The notes beneath the pieces are model-generated. The model saw nothing but the letters and a program-made list of their open reading frames with translations, made no database searches and was not told the origin of the DNA. A program made the position numbers and the translations under genes. A DNA stretch of 57,237 bases, taken from positions 1-57,237 of the IMG/VR virus record IMGVR_UViG_3300021964_000077. One strand, written 5' to 3'. Below, one piece after another: positions 17,239-26,205 of the stretch (the stretch's first letter is position 1; each line of letters begins with the position of its first letter). This DNA is from a virus.

Positions 17239-20200
17239 ATGAAGAGCATAGGTTTCTGGGACATATACGAATGGAACACATCCGCGAACACGAGTACTAC
17301 ACGTAATACTTCCCGTAGCACGTCTAGCAGTACTACTACCGTATGGAATACTGCCAAATCAACTACAACAACTTGGAATACCTCTCAATCAACAACTACA
17401 AACTGGAATACAACAGTTAGTACAAGTAAGAGTACTACCACAACCTGGAACACATCACAGAGTACTACCACAACCTGGAACACTACTCAAAACACAACTA
17501 CTACATTTAATACCAGTAGGTTGACAAGTAAATCTACTACGACCACGTGGAATACTACACAAAGTACAATAACAACCTGGAATACCACTAAAAGTACAAC
17601 CACAACATTTAATACTTCAGTATCAACTAGTAGAAACACCACCACAACCTGGAACACTACCAGGAGTACTACTACAACCTGGAATACTAGTCAAAGTACT
17701 ACAACAACTTTTATAACAAGTCAAAACACCACCAGGAGTACCACAACAACTTGGAGTACTTCTAAAAGCACTACAACTACATTTGCTACTAGTAGAAGTA
17801 CCACTACAACATTTAACACTAATACCAGTACCACTACAACATTTAACACTACTTGGAGTACATCAAAAAGTACAACAACAACATTTAACACCACCAGGTC
17901 AACCACTACTAGCTGGAATACAACTCAGAGTACTACAACTTCGTGGACAACATATTGGAACACTACAAGATCAACAGTGACTACTTGGAACACTACAAGA
18001 TCAACGGTGACTACATTCAACACGACCGCAAGTACAACAACAACATTTAATACAACCTGGAATACTACTAGAAGTACCACTACAACGTTTAATACGACTA
18101 GATCAACTACAACTACGTTTATAACAAGTCAAAGTACGACAACAACTTTTAATACAACTTGGAACACAAGTAAAAGTACTACTACTAGTTGGAATACGAC
18201 AAAGAGTACTACAACAACCTGGACAACTAGTCAAGGTACTTCTCACAGTACTACAACTACATTCAATACTACTAGAAGTACAACAACAGTCTACAATACG
18301 ACTAAGAGTACTACCACGACATTCAACACTAATGCAAGTACGACAACTACTTGGCTATCTTATTGGAATACTACTAAGAGTACAGTTAGTAGCTGGACAA
18401 CATCTACGAATACAACTACAACGTTTAATACTACATGGTCCACTTCTAGAAGCACAACTACTACTTGGACAACGAATACTACAGTAAGTACTACTAGAGC
18501 AACTACTACTAGTTGGAATACTACTAGAAGTACTACAACAACATTCAATACCTCTAAAAGTACAACAACAGTCTACCTAACTTCGAAGTCAACAGCGACT
18601 ACTTATGTAAGTTACTGGAATACTACTAGAAGTACAACAACAACATTCAATACTACAAGAAGTACGACAACGACTTGGGTAACAAACACTACAGCAAACA
18701 CTACTAGAAATACAACCACTAGTTGGAATACCACTAAAAGTACAACCACAACCTGGAACACATCACAGAGTACTACCACAACCTGGGTAACAACGTGGGA
18801 CACAACAACAGTTTACATAAGTTACTGGAACACAAGCCGTAATACGACTACATCGTTCAATACTACTTGGAATACTAGCTGGAATACGACAACCACCTGG
18901 GTAACAAACACTACAGTAAGTACATCACGAGCTACTACTACGACTTGGAATACCACTCAAAGCACAGTTACTACCTGGGCTACTTCTCGAACTACAACCA
19001 CAACTTGGACTTCGTATTGGAACACCTCTAGAGCAACTACAACTACGTTTAACACTACTAGGAACACCTCTACAACGTGGACTACATACTATAACACTAC
19101 CAGGAGTACTACAACAACATACAACACTGCCCAGAATACAACAACAACATGGGTTTCGTATTGGAATACTGGTAGGAGCACAACAACAACATTTAACACC
19201 ACAGTATCAACAAGTAGGTCAACTACTACTACATTTAGTACATCTATAGGAACAACTACTACGTGGTACACTAACTTAGGTCTCAATACAAGTAAGAATA
19301 CGACAACAACTTGGAATACTACAAGATCTACATCAACAAGTAGATCTACATCTAAGTCAACTGTCACAACGTGGATTACCTATAAAAATACAACTACTAC
19401 ATTTAATACAACCTGGAGTACTAGTAAGAGTACTACAACAACTTGGGTAACAACCTGGTCAACAACCTATACTGTCTCTACAGCAAACGCAACGACTACC
19501 TCATGGACAACGTATTTCAACACAACTAAAAGTACTACAACGACTTTTGGAACTACATGGAATACTACAAGATCTACATCTACTTCTAGAAGTACAACAA
19601 CAACATTTAACACTACATTTAACACTACTAAGTCAACCGTGACCACCTGGACAACAGGAGTATCAGACCCAGGATGTGATTGTTTCCAATTCTTTGTAGA
19701 TGCTTCTCCTTCAGGGACAGTAGAGTATTTTGATTGTGGCTCAGGAACAACAGTAACCGCAGATGTTCCTCGTGGGGGACTAATGATCTGTGCCTGCCCA
19801 AACTATGAAATTATTGGTCCTGAAGTAATTGAGGGTCCTCTGGAACCTTGTGGATCCATCCCACCGTCCGATACTACCTTTAATACTACCAGGAGTACAA
19901 CAACAACATATAACACTTCTAGAAGTACTAGCAAGAGTACAACAACAACGTTTAATACTACAACAACCTGGAATACTACTAGGAACACCACTAAAAGTAC
20001 TACCACAACCTTCCAAACATCAGCTTCTACACAGATAGAGACTACTACAACATGGAATAGTTACTGGAATGTGAACACAACCAGGGAAACATCTCAAAGT
20101 ACGACTACAGTATACAATACAACTGTTAGTACAAGTAGATCTACGAACACTGGCTTCAACACTACTCGAAACACCACTACTACATTTAATACGTCCTGGA

Positions 20201-22290
20201 ATACTACTACAACGTGGAACACATCACAAAGTACAACAACAACGTATATTAGTTCATGGAACACTACCAGGAGTACTACAACCGCATGGAACACCTCTAA
20301 AGCAACAACTACAACATTTAATACTACATGGTCCACTTCTAAAAGCACAAGTACTATTTGGACAACGAATACAACTGCAAGTACTATTAGATCAACTACA
20401 ACTACCTGGAACACTACAAAAAGTACAACAACAACCTGGGAGACAAGTATAAACACCGGTAGGAGTACTACTACAACCTGGGCGACTACCCAGAGTACAA
20501 CTACAACTTGGGTAACTAATACAACTGCAACTACTTCTAGAAGCACAACAACTACCTGGAACACTACAAGAAGTACAACAACTACCTGGAACACTACAAG
20601 AAGTACAACCACCACCTGGACTTCATACTGGAATACTACTAGAAGTACAACAGAAAATAGGAATACTACGAGAGGTACAGGTAGATCAACCACCACCACC
20701 TGGATAACTAACACAACAGGAAGTACTCAGAAAATTACAAGTACAACTAGAAGTACTAATAGAAATACAACAACTACCTGGAACACTTCAAAAAGTACAA
20801 CAACTACATTTGTTACTTCAAAGACTACAGCTACAACATGGATTTCATATTGGAACACTACAAAAAGTACAACAACAACATTTAATACTACTAGAAGTAC
20901 CACTACAACGTTTTCAACTTCAGCGGTAACAAGTACTGTACGTAATACTACGACGACTTGGAACACTTCTCATGCAACTACAACTACATGGAACACTTCA
21001 AAAAGTACAACGACTACCTGGATTACTAGTCAGAGTACAACTACAACATGGACTTCATACTGGAATACTAGTAGGAGTACTACTACAAGCTGGAACACTT
21101 CACAGAGCACTTCACGTTCAACGGTAACTTCCTATATAGTAAATACTTCAACAACAACAACGTGGGTAACTAGCGGAGTAGCTAATACTACTAAGAGTAC
21201 AACAACAACCTGGAACACCAGTAAAAGTACGACGACGACTTGGAACACTTCTCATGCAACTACAACTACATGGAACACTACTAAGTCAACTACAACTTCC
21301 TATACCACGTATTGGAACACTTCAAAAAGCACAACAACTACTTGGATTACCAGTCAAAGTACTACTACAACGTTTAACACAACAGTTAGCACCAGCAGAG
21401 CTACAACAACAAATTGGAATACCAGTAAAAGTACTACTACAACATTTGCAACTACTAAGAGTACTACTACAACTTTTGCTACAACAGTAAGTACTAGTAG
21501 AGCTACTACAACTACGTGGAACACTACTAAGAATACAACAACTACTTGGAACACTACACAAAATACGACTACTACATGGACTACTAGTCAAGGTACTACT
21601 AGGAGCACCACTACCACATGGAGTACTAGTCAAAGTACAACTACTACATTTAATACGAGTCAATCTACTACAACAACGTTTAATACGACTATTAGTACAG
21701 ATAGATCTACTACCACAACTTGGGCTACAAGTAAATCAACAACTACCACGTTTAACACAACGAAATCAACGACTACTACATTTAATACGAATGCAAGTAC
21801 AACAACTACCTGGAGCACATCCTGGAACACTACTAGAGCTACAACAACTACCTGGAGCACTACTAGAGCTACAACAACTACCTGGAGCACTAACACAAGC
21901 ACCACAACTACATTTAATACAACATGGTCTACCAGTAAATTAACTACGACTACGTTTAACACTACGTACAGTACAGTAACAACCTGGAACACTACCCAGA
22001 GTACTACTACATCCTTTACAACAACCTTTAATACAACTAAGGTAACGGTTACAACCTGGAACACTACTAGAAGTACCGCCACGTACTGGAATACTACCCA
22101 GAGTACTACTACAACATTTAATACCACTTGGGTTACTTCAAGATCAACTACTACAAGTTGGAACACTACCAGAAGTACAACAACAACATTCCAGACTCAG
22201 ACAATCACCCTTACAACCTGGACTACTAGCTGGGTTACTTCTTGGAGCACAGGAACAACATGGTACACAGACTTTTACTATACTCCGTAA
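17239..22290 (+). CDS. Giant Thr-rich tandem-repeat protein
   Basis: A 1683-residue protein. After about 12 residues (MKSIGFWDIYEW) almost everything is a degenerate ten-residue unit, (R/K/Q)STTTT(W/F)NT(T/S), with inserted four-residue steps such as WNTT and occasional SYWNTT units. Around residues 806-876 the repeat is broken by a distinct insert carrying CDC, a lone C, CAC and one further C, with PRGGLMICACPNYEII and two Pro-rich flanks. The last ~30 residues are aromatic. There is no signal peptide or membrane segment. The spacing of Trp/Phe, Asn and basic residues suggests a fibrous or solenoid structure; the very high Thr content would also suit O-glycosylation. It follows fibre genes and precedes a sugar cassette. 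I know no named family; a virion fibre or surface protein is inferred. Confidence 0.8.
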   Translation: MKSIGFWDIYEWNTSANTSTTRNTSRSTSSSTTTVWNTAKSTTTTWNTSQSTTTNWNTTVSTSKSTTTTWNTSQSTTTTWNTTQNTTTTFNTSRLTSKSTTTTWNTTQSTITTWNTTKSTTTTFNTSVSTSRNTTTTWNTTRSTTTTWNTSQSTTTTFITSQNTTRSTTTTWSTSKSTTTTFATSRSTTTTFNTNTSTTTTFNTTWSTSKSTTTTFNTTRSTTTSWNTTQSTTTSWTTYWNTTRSTVTTWNTTRSTVTTFNTTASTTTTFNTTWNTTRSTTTTFNTTRSTTTTFITSQSTTTTFNTTWNTSKSTTTSWNTTKSTTTTWTTSQGTSHSTTTTFNTTRSTTTVYNTTKSTTTTFNTNASTTTTWLSYWNTTKSTVSSWTTSTNTTTTFNTTWSTSRSTTTTWTTNTTVSTTRATTTSWNTTRSTTTTFNTSKSTTTVYLTSKSTATTYVSYWNTTRSTTTTFNTTRSTTTTWVTNTTANTTRNTTTSWNTTKSTTTTWNTSQSTTTTWVTTWDTTTVYISYWNTSRNTTTSFNTTWNTSWNTTTTWVTNTTVSTSRATTTTWNTTQSTVTTWATSRTTTTTWTSYWNTSRATTTTFNTTRNTSTTWTTYYNTTRSTTTTYNTAQNTTTTWVSYWNTGRSTTTTFNTTVSTSRSTTTTFSTSIGTTTTWYTNLGLNTSKNTTTTWNTTRSTSTSRSTSKSTVTTWITYKNTTTTFNTTWSTSKSTTTTWVTTWSTTYTVSTANATTTSWTTYFNTTKSTTTTFGTTWNTTRSTSTSRSTTTTFNTTFNTTKSTVTTWTTGVSDPGCDCFQFFVDASPSGTVEYFDCGSGTTVTADVPRGGLMICACPNYEIIGPEVIEGPLEPCGSIPPSDTTFNTTRSTTTTYNTSRSTSKSTTTTFNTTTTWNTTRNTTKSTTTTFQTSASTQIETTTTWNSYWNVNTTRETSQSTTTVYNTTVSTSRSTNTGFNTTRNTTTTFNTSWNTTTTWNTSQSTTTTYISSWNTTRSTTTAWNTSKATTTTFNTTWSTSKSTSTIWTTNTTASTIRSTTTTWNTTKSTTTTWETSINTGRSTTTTWATTQSTTTTWVTNTTATTSRSTTTTWNTTRSTTTTWNTTRSTTTTWTSYWNTTRSTTENRNTTRGTGRSTTTTWITNTTGSTQKITSTTRSTNRNTTTTWNTSKSTTTTFVTSKTTATTWISYWNTTKSTTTTFNTTRSTTTTFSTSAVTSTVRNTTTTWNTSHATTTTWNTSKSTTTTWITSQSTTTTWTSYWNTSRSTTTSWNTSQSTSRSTVTSYIVNTSTTTTWVTSGVANTTKSTTTTWNTSKSTTTTWNTSHATTTTWNTTKSTTTSYTTYWNTSKSTTTTWITSQSTTTTFNTTVSTSRATTTNWNTSKSTTTTFATTKSTTTTFATTVSTSRATTTTWNTTKNTTTTWNTTQNTTTTWTTSQGTTRSTTTTWSTSQSTTTTFNTSQSTTTTFNTTISTDRSTTTTWATSKSTTTTFNTTKSTTTTFNTNASTTTTWSTSWNTTRATTTTWSTTRATTTTWSTNTSTTTTFNTTWSTSKLTTTTFNTTYSTVTTWNTTQSTTTSFTTTFNTTKVTVTTWNTTRSTATYWNTTQSTTTTFNTTWVTSRSTTTSWNTTRSTTTTFQTQTITLTTWTTSWVTSWSTGTTWYTDFYYTP
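17275..22200 (+). repeat. Thr-rich ten-residue coding repeats
   Basis: Units of about 30 bases run from 17275 to 19656 and from about 19871 to 22200, separated by the Cys-containing insert. All four Thr codons are mixed and synonymous choices change between adjacent units, so most neighbours are not identical at DNA level. A few longer near-copies occur, such as those at 17440-17490 and 18740-18786. Confidence 0.92.
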
Positions 22291-22306
22291 AAAAAAGCAT
22301 AAGTAG

Positions 22307-22337
22307 TTGTCTATTCAAAAAATTTATCGTAAATTAC
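22307..22337 (+). promoter_or_regulatory. Bacteroidota-like promoter, sugar cassette
   Basis: TTG at 22307-22309, 20 bases, then TAAATTAC at 22330-22337. It lies in the 77-base gap after the Thr-rich gene and 30 bases before the ATG at 22368. Confidence 0.6.
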
Positions 22338-22367
22338 AGTTATTAACTTTATAGTATAAGTAGGTAT

Positions 22368-23264
22368 ATGGAGATGTTCAACAAGAACGTGGCTAAAGAA
22401 CGCATTGGTCACTTAAAGAAAAGTAAAGCGTTAGATCCTCTAAGAGACGTAGAGAGGTATTTCTTAAAACAAATCAGGAAGTACAATATTGAGACAAGCT
22501 ATGATGTTCTTGCTCAAGAAATTCCGTACTTTAAAACAATGGCATACACAGAATTTGCTACATGTTTTATGATGCATCCTCTTAACCTAGATTTAAGGTT
22601 AACTCAAATAATGGAAGCAGCACAAGACGATGACTCTGAAGAAAAAGATTTTGTAAGTTATTTCCGTTCAAATATCGAAGGTAAGTTAGCAAATAAATAT
22701 CAAGATAGAGCAACAGATTTTAACGATTTTCACGAAGTAGACAACATTGTAGTACTTCCAGGATCTAATAAATTAAAATCAAACACCTGCTTGAATAAGT
22801 TACATTACATTAAAAAGACTCATGATGATAATGTATATTTTAAACCTCACCCAATCACAACACACCAGGTCATTGGAGAACTGAAAGATATGTTCGGCGA
22901 AGATTCAATTCTACCACGCGATATCGATATGTACCATTTCTTACAACAAGCTGATAAAGTTTACGGTACACACATTACAGAGTCTACAATTTATGCTGCA
23001 TCTCTAGGGAAGGAAATTGAACCAGTTGATGTATATAATGGAATCGAACGAGGATCATTCTATCATGTTAATAAATTCTTATTTGAGAATAGAGATAATC
23101 CTCAACCGTGGATTAATAAGACTCTATCTAGCCATAAATCGGGTATTATCTGTCCTCAAATAGAAGAAGATTGGAGAGAGAAGTTAGACGCTTACCTAGA
23201 GTACATGTACGAAAAAAGAGAGACGTACAAGAATTGGTTTATTGAAGGTAAAAAGAAGAAATAA
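22368..23264 (+). CDS. Capsule-synthesis / Kdo-transferase-like protein
   Basis: A 298-residue protein. The C-terminal half has the pattern of the capsule synthesis family (KpsC/KpsS-type, GT-B fold): VYFKPHPITT at about residue 161, then a helix, then a Rossmann-type DKVYGTHITESTIYAASLGK with a small residue before EPVDVY. In that family the KPHP and the ST/ES..E.. segment bind the nucleotide-sugar donor, CMP-Kdo in the Kdo transferases. The N-terminal half is helical and not recognised. It is the first gene after a host-like promoter, upstream of kdsB/kdsA, which make CMP-Kdo, so it could be the enzyme that uses it. It is short for a complete GT-B enzyme. The family match is suggestive, not proven. 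Confidence 0.55.
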   Translation: MEMFNKNVAKERIGHLKKSKALDPLRDVERYFLKQIRKYNIETSYDVLAQEIPYFKTMAYTEFATCFMMHPLNLDLRLTQIMEAAQDDDSEEKDFVSYFRSNIEGKLANKYQDRATDFNDFHEVDNIVVLPGSNKLKSNTCLNKLHYIKKTHDDNVYFKPHPITTHQVIGELKDMFGEDSILPRDIDMYHFLQQADKVYGTHITESTIYAASLGKEIEPVDVYNGIERGSFYHVNKFLFENRDNPQPWINKTLSSHKSGIICPQIEEDWREKLDAYLEYMYEKRETYKNWFIEGKKKK

Positions 23265-23267
23265 GTT

Positions 23268-23615
23268 ATGCATATACAAGGAAAAGTCTGGGGACAAACA
23301 CAAGCAATCTTCCAGAAACCTAATTTTGAAATCCACCGCATTGAGATCAAAAAAGGCGGATTTTGTTCTACTCATAAACATAATAATAAGTTTAACGCTT
23401 TTTACATGGAGAGTGGAAGCCTTAAGATTTTTATTGAGCAACAGGACTACGATTTAATAGATGAGACAGTAATCACTACCGGAGAACTATCGATAGTAAA
23501 ACCAGGATTGTACCATTCATTTGAAGCATTAACAGACTGTGTTTGTTATGAAATTTATTGGACTGAACTAAACCATAATGATATCGAACGTCGTACCGTC
23601 GGCGGTTCTAAGTAA
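23268..23615 (+). CDS. Cupin-fold small protein
   Basis: A 115-residue single-domain cupin. The first cupin motif reads GGFCSTHKHNNKFNAFYM at about residues 30-47, giving metal ligands His36 and His38, although the usual Glu a few residues later is replaced. The second motif reads KPGLYHSFEAL near residue 80, supplying a further His. It resembles phosphomannose isomerase/dTDP-sugar-type cupins that act on sugar nucleotides or sugar phosphates. It starts 3 bases after the upstream gene and its stop shares one base with the next ATG, so it belongs to the sugar cassette. The missing Glu leaves catalysis uncertain; sugar epimerase, isomerase or binding protein are all possible. Confidence 0.72.
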   Translation: MHIQGKVWGQTQAIFQKPNFEIHRIEIKKGGFCSTHKHNNKFNAFYMESGSLKIFIEQQDYDLIDETVITTGELSIVKPGLYHSFEALTDCVCYEIYWTELNHNDIERRTVGGSK

Positions 23616-24145
23616 TGTATACAAAAGGCAGTACTCACGATTACTTTATTGAGCAATACAAGCAGCTTCATGAAGGAGGGTATACTCAAGGTTACCGCAT
23701 AAGTCCCACTTACGGAACTAGAGATACGTTGAAAGTTCTTTTAGAAAAGTACAACTGTAAATCTTTGTTTGATTTTGGATGTGCTTCAGCAGCACACTGG
23801 ATTGAGACAGACCTACAGGAATACCTGGGAATAGGAGAACTATACTTATACGATCCAGCTATTGAAAAGTACAACACCTATCCAGCTGAACAATTTGACG
23901 CATCCTTTTGTATAGATGTAATGGAACATATACCTGAAGACAGTATAGATTATATTGTGAATAGGGTTTTAGATAGAACAAAAAAACTAGCAATCTTTAG
24001 AATTGCAATATGTGAAGCATCCACTTTACTACCGGATGGTCAAAATGCTCACGTTACTGTGCAGAACTCACAGTGGTGGAGAGAGCGTATTGCTCAACAT
24101 AAGAGAGATGGTATCGCAATTGAAGTTAATAGAGTAATAGTATAA
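23615..24145 (+). CDS. Class I SAM-dependent methyltransferase
   Basis: A 176-residue protein with the Rossmann-type motif I SLFDFGCASAAHW near residue 50, motif II-like LYLYDPAIEKY, and motif IV/V-like ASFCIDVMEHIPED near residue 108, where DVMEHIP is typical of small-molecule methyltransferases. It is shorter than many such enzymes (about 200-250 residues), having a reduced C-terminal cap. It overlaps the upstream cupin stop by one base and is followed directly by the oxygenase gene, so the three are translationally linked. A sugar, lipid or polyketide-like acceptor is possible; a role in modifying a glycan is inferred from context only. Confidence 0.8.
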   Translation: MYTKGSTHDYFIEQYKQLHEGGYTQGYRISPTYGTRDTLKVLLEKYNCKSLFDFGCASAAHWIETDLQEYLGIGELYLYDPAIEKYNTYPAEQFDASFCIDVMEHIPEDSIDYIVNRVLDRTKKLAIFRIAICEASTLLPDGQNAHVTVQNSQWWRERIAQHKRDGIAIEVNRVIV

Positions 24146-24712
24146 ATGGAAATAGTAGAATTAGAACACTCATCACCTTCTTTTATTTTAGCAGGAGTTA
24201 TTAATCACGATCTATGTGATGAAATCATAGCAGAGATAGATAGTAATTCTGAAAAAGCTAGGTACGACAAAGTAAGAGGTTACCATAGGTTAACCGATAA
24301 GGAAGTTAATCAGGATTTAATGAAAAAGTATTTACGGGAACTTAATCGAGTTTTCGAAAAATACAAAAAAGAGTTTCCCTGGGTTGAAGATCGCGGATCA
24401 AACTGGGGTGTTATGTCTCCTTTTAATTTACAGAGGTACGACCCAGGAGACTGTTACCGACCTGTACACATTGAACAAGGCGGTCCCAGAGAAGGTAAGT
24501 TAATTAGGAACTTAGCTTTTGTTACGTATCTTAATGATATTGAAGACGGTGGTGAAACAGAATTCCCTCAACAGAATATGATGATAAAACCTCAAAAAGG
24601 GTTAACAACGATATTCCCAGCAGGATGGACTCACCCTCACCGAGGCTACCCCGCAGTAAGTGAAGATAAGTACATTGTAACAGGTTGGGCTAGTTATTTC
24701 CATCGTTGCTAA
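24146..24712 (+). CDS. 2-oxoglutarate/Fe(II) oxygenase, prolyl-4-hydroxylase type
   Basis: A 188-residue protein matching the P4H-like double-stranded beta-helix fold. The usual HxD iron motif reads His108-Ile-Glu110 (RPVHIEQGG), an HxE variant. The distal His is in GWTHPHRGYP (His165), and Lys175 of DKYIVTGW fits the 2-oxoglutarate-binding basic residue. FVTYLNDIEDGGETEFP near residue 125 is the classic central signature. The family hydroxylates peptidyl proline or small molecules, using O2 and 2-oxoglutarate, and related genes occur in marine T4-like phages. It lies immediately after the methyltransferase and overlaps the kdsB ATG. The substrate is unknown: sugar, lipid or a virion protein. 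The collagen-like fibres here contain little proline. Confidence 0.88.
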   Translation: MEIVELEHSSPSFILAGVINHDLCDEIIAEIDSNSEKARYDKVRGYHRLTDKEVNQDLMKKYLRELNRVFEKYKKEFPWVEDRGSNWGVMSPFNLQRYDPGDCYRPVHIEQGGPREGKLIRNLAFVTYLNDIEDGGETEFPQQNMMIKPQKGLTTIFPAGWTHPHRGYPAVSEDKYIVTGWASYFHRC

Positions 24713-25413
24713 TGAAAGTAGTTGCGTTAATCCCTGCACGTTTACGTTCTACTAGATTACCGCGAAAACTTATTCAAAGCATTGGCGGTAAGAGTATCAT
24801 ACAGAGAACTTACGAAGCGGTAGAATCTACAGGTTTATTTGATTTAGTATTTGTAGTTACTGGAGATGAAGAGATTATAAAGAAGACTCAAGCTCCTGTC
24901 ATTAAGAGTACTACACATTACCTTTCCGGCAGTGATAGGATCGCCGCAGCAATCAAGAGTATATCTTGTGATGCCGTTATCAACGTTCAAGGTGATGAGC
25001 CATTTATTGATAGCACTTTGTTAGAAAGGCTTAGAGATGCGATAATTACAACTAAAGCGGATGTAGTATCTGCAGCTTTTCCTATTGAGAATGTTGATGA
25101 AATCAATAATCCAAATAACGTAAAGGTTTATTTTAATGAAGAAGGATTAGCTGAAAATTTCTCTAGAACCCCAATGACTGCTTCTAAGCATTATCAGCAT
25201 ATCGGTGTATACGCTTTTAAGAGATCAGCATTAGAGAGGTTTGGTAAACTAGAACCCAGTATGAGGGAAAAACAAGAGAAATTAGAAAACCTAAGATTCT
25301 TGGAAAACGGGATGAAAGTTCGTATATTGTTAACAAATGAACCAAGTATCGGAATCGATACTCAAGAAGACTTAGATAAAGCAAGAAAGTTATGGAGCTC
25401 TATGAACAGTTAA
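24712..25413 (+). CDS. kdsB: CMP-Kdo synthetase (3-deoxy-manno-octulosonate cytidylyltransferase)
   Basis: A 233-residue protein; E. coli KdsB is 248. The ATG at 24712 is chosen because it gives the canonical start MKVVALIPARLRSTRLPRKL; a TTG two codons earlier is unlikely. Family signatures: PARLRSTRLPRKL (CTP-binding loop), VINVQGDEPFID near residue 92 with the metal-binding Asp, SAAFPIENVDE, and QHIGVYAFKRSALERFG before the C-terminus. The enzyme joins CMP to Kdo, giving the donor for lipopolysaccharide or capsule Kdo transferases, in the cytoplasm. It overlaps the kdsA start by 22 bases, a bacterial-operon-like arrangement, which suggests that the pair was acquired together. Confidence 0.93.
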   Translation: MKVVALIPARLRSTRLPRKLIQSIGGKSIIQRTYEAVESTGLFDLVFVVTGDEEIIKKTQAPVIKSTTHYLSGSDRIAAAIKSISCDAVINVQGDEPFIDSTLLERLRDAIITTKADVVSAAFPIENVDEINNPNNVKVYFNEEGLAENFSRTPMTASKHYQHIGVYAFKRSALERFGKLEPSMREKQEKLENLRFLENGMKVRILLTNEPSIGIDTQEDLDKARKLWSSMNS

Positions 25414-26198
25414 CATCTCAAGATCGACTATTTTTAATCGCAGGACCTTGTGCTGTAGAAGATGAGAAGATGCCTCTACAAATAGCCAGGGATATTTCTG
25501 AGATTACTAAAAAGTTAAATATACCTTATGTTTTCAAAGCAAGTTATAAGAAAGCTAACCGCTCTCGATTAGACTCGTTTACAGGCATTGGAGATAAAAA
25601 AGCATTAAAAGCAATACATAAGGTAAAATCAGAATTAGGTATACCTGTAATTACAGATGTACACAGTGTAGATGAAGTTAAATTAGCAGCTAAATATGTA
25701 GATGTACTACAGATACCAGCTTTCTTAGCTCGGCAAACAGAGTTACTAATAGCAGCTGGTGAAACAGGTAAAATTGTTTCTATTAAGAAGGGACAGTTTA
25801 TGTCTCCTGAATCTATGCAATTTGCTGTTGAGAAAGTTAGATCTACAGGAAACCATAGAGTACTTATCACTGAACGAGGGACGATGTTTGGGTACGGAGA
25901 TCTAGTAGTTGATTACAGAGGTATTCCAATTATGCAGCAATATGCTCCAACAGTACTGGACATTACACATTCTCTTCAGCAACCTAACAACTCTTCAGGA
26001 GTAACCGGTGGACTTCCTCAATTAATCGAAACTATTGCTAAAGCCGGTATTGCAGTTGGAGTAGACGGTATCTTCTTAGAGACTCACCCTGACCCATCGA
26101 GAGCACTATCAGATGGTGCTAATATGTTACCGTTAGGAGAATTAGAAGACTTATTAACAAAGTTAGTTAAGCTTTATAACTTATCTAATATGTTATAA
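25392..26198 (+). CDS. kdsA: Kdo-8-phosphate synthase
   Basis: A 268-residue protein (E. coli KdsA 284). Family marks: FLIAGPCAVEDE near residue 15, VFKASYKKANRSR near 47 (the phosphoenolpyruvate-binding region), VLQIPAFLARQTELL near 106, and the C-terminal GVDGIFLETHPDPSRALSDG followed by NMLPL, which holds metal and substrate residues. It condenses phosphoenolpyruvate with arabinose-5-phosphate to Kdo-8-phosphate. A KdsC phosphatase is not seen here and the arabinose-5-phosphate isomerase is also absent, so the host would supply both. The gene overlaps kdsB and ends the cassette; a candidate late element follows. Confidence 0.94.
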   Translation: MELYEQLTSQDRLFLIAGPCAVEDEKMPLQIARDISEITKKLNIPYVFKASYKKANRSRLDSFTGIGDKKALKAIHKVKSELGIPVITDVHSVDEVKLAAKYVDVLQIPAFLARQTELLIAAGETGKIVSIKKGQFMSPESMQFAVEKVRSTGNHRVLITERGTMFGYGDLVVDYRGIPIMQQYAPTVLDITHSLQQPNNSSGVTGGLPQLIETIAKAGIAVGVDGIFLETHPDPSRALSDGANMLPLGELEDLLTKLVKLYNLSNML

Positions 26199-26205
26199 GT
26201 CGCTA

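Noticed and set aside
20094-22166. Long minus-strand open frames in the Thr-rich repeat region (also 17721-19367)
   Set aside because: They read as Val/Leu-rich repeats forced by the complementary strand of Thr codons, with no independent domain or start signal.
17239-22290. Antifreeze (TxT-type) ice-binding protein
   Set aside because: Thr-rich repeats recall ice-binding proteins, but the unit has four or more consecutive Thr with bulky aromatics and basic residues rather than a regular T-x-T face, so I keep it only as a remote possibility.
22291-22367. tRNA or small RNA gene in the larger gaps
   Set aside because: No cloverleaf or stable RNA structure is seen in this or the other gaps; only promoters, terminators and the A/T element.
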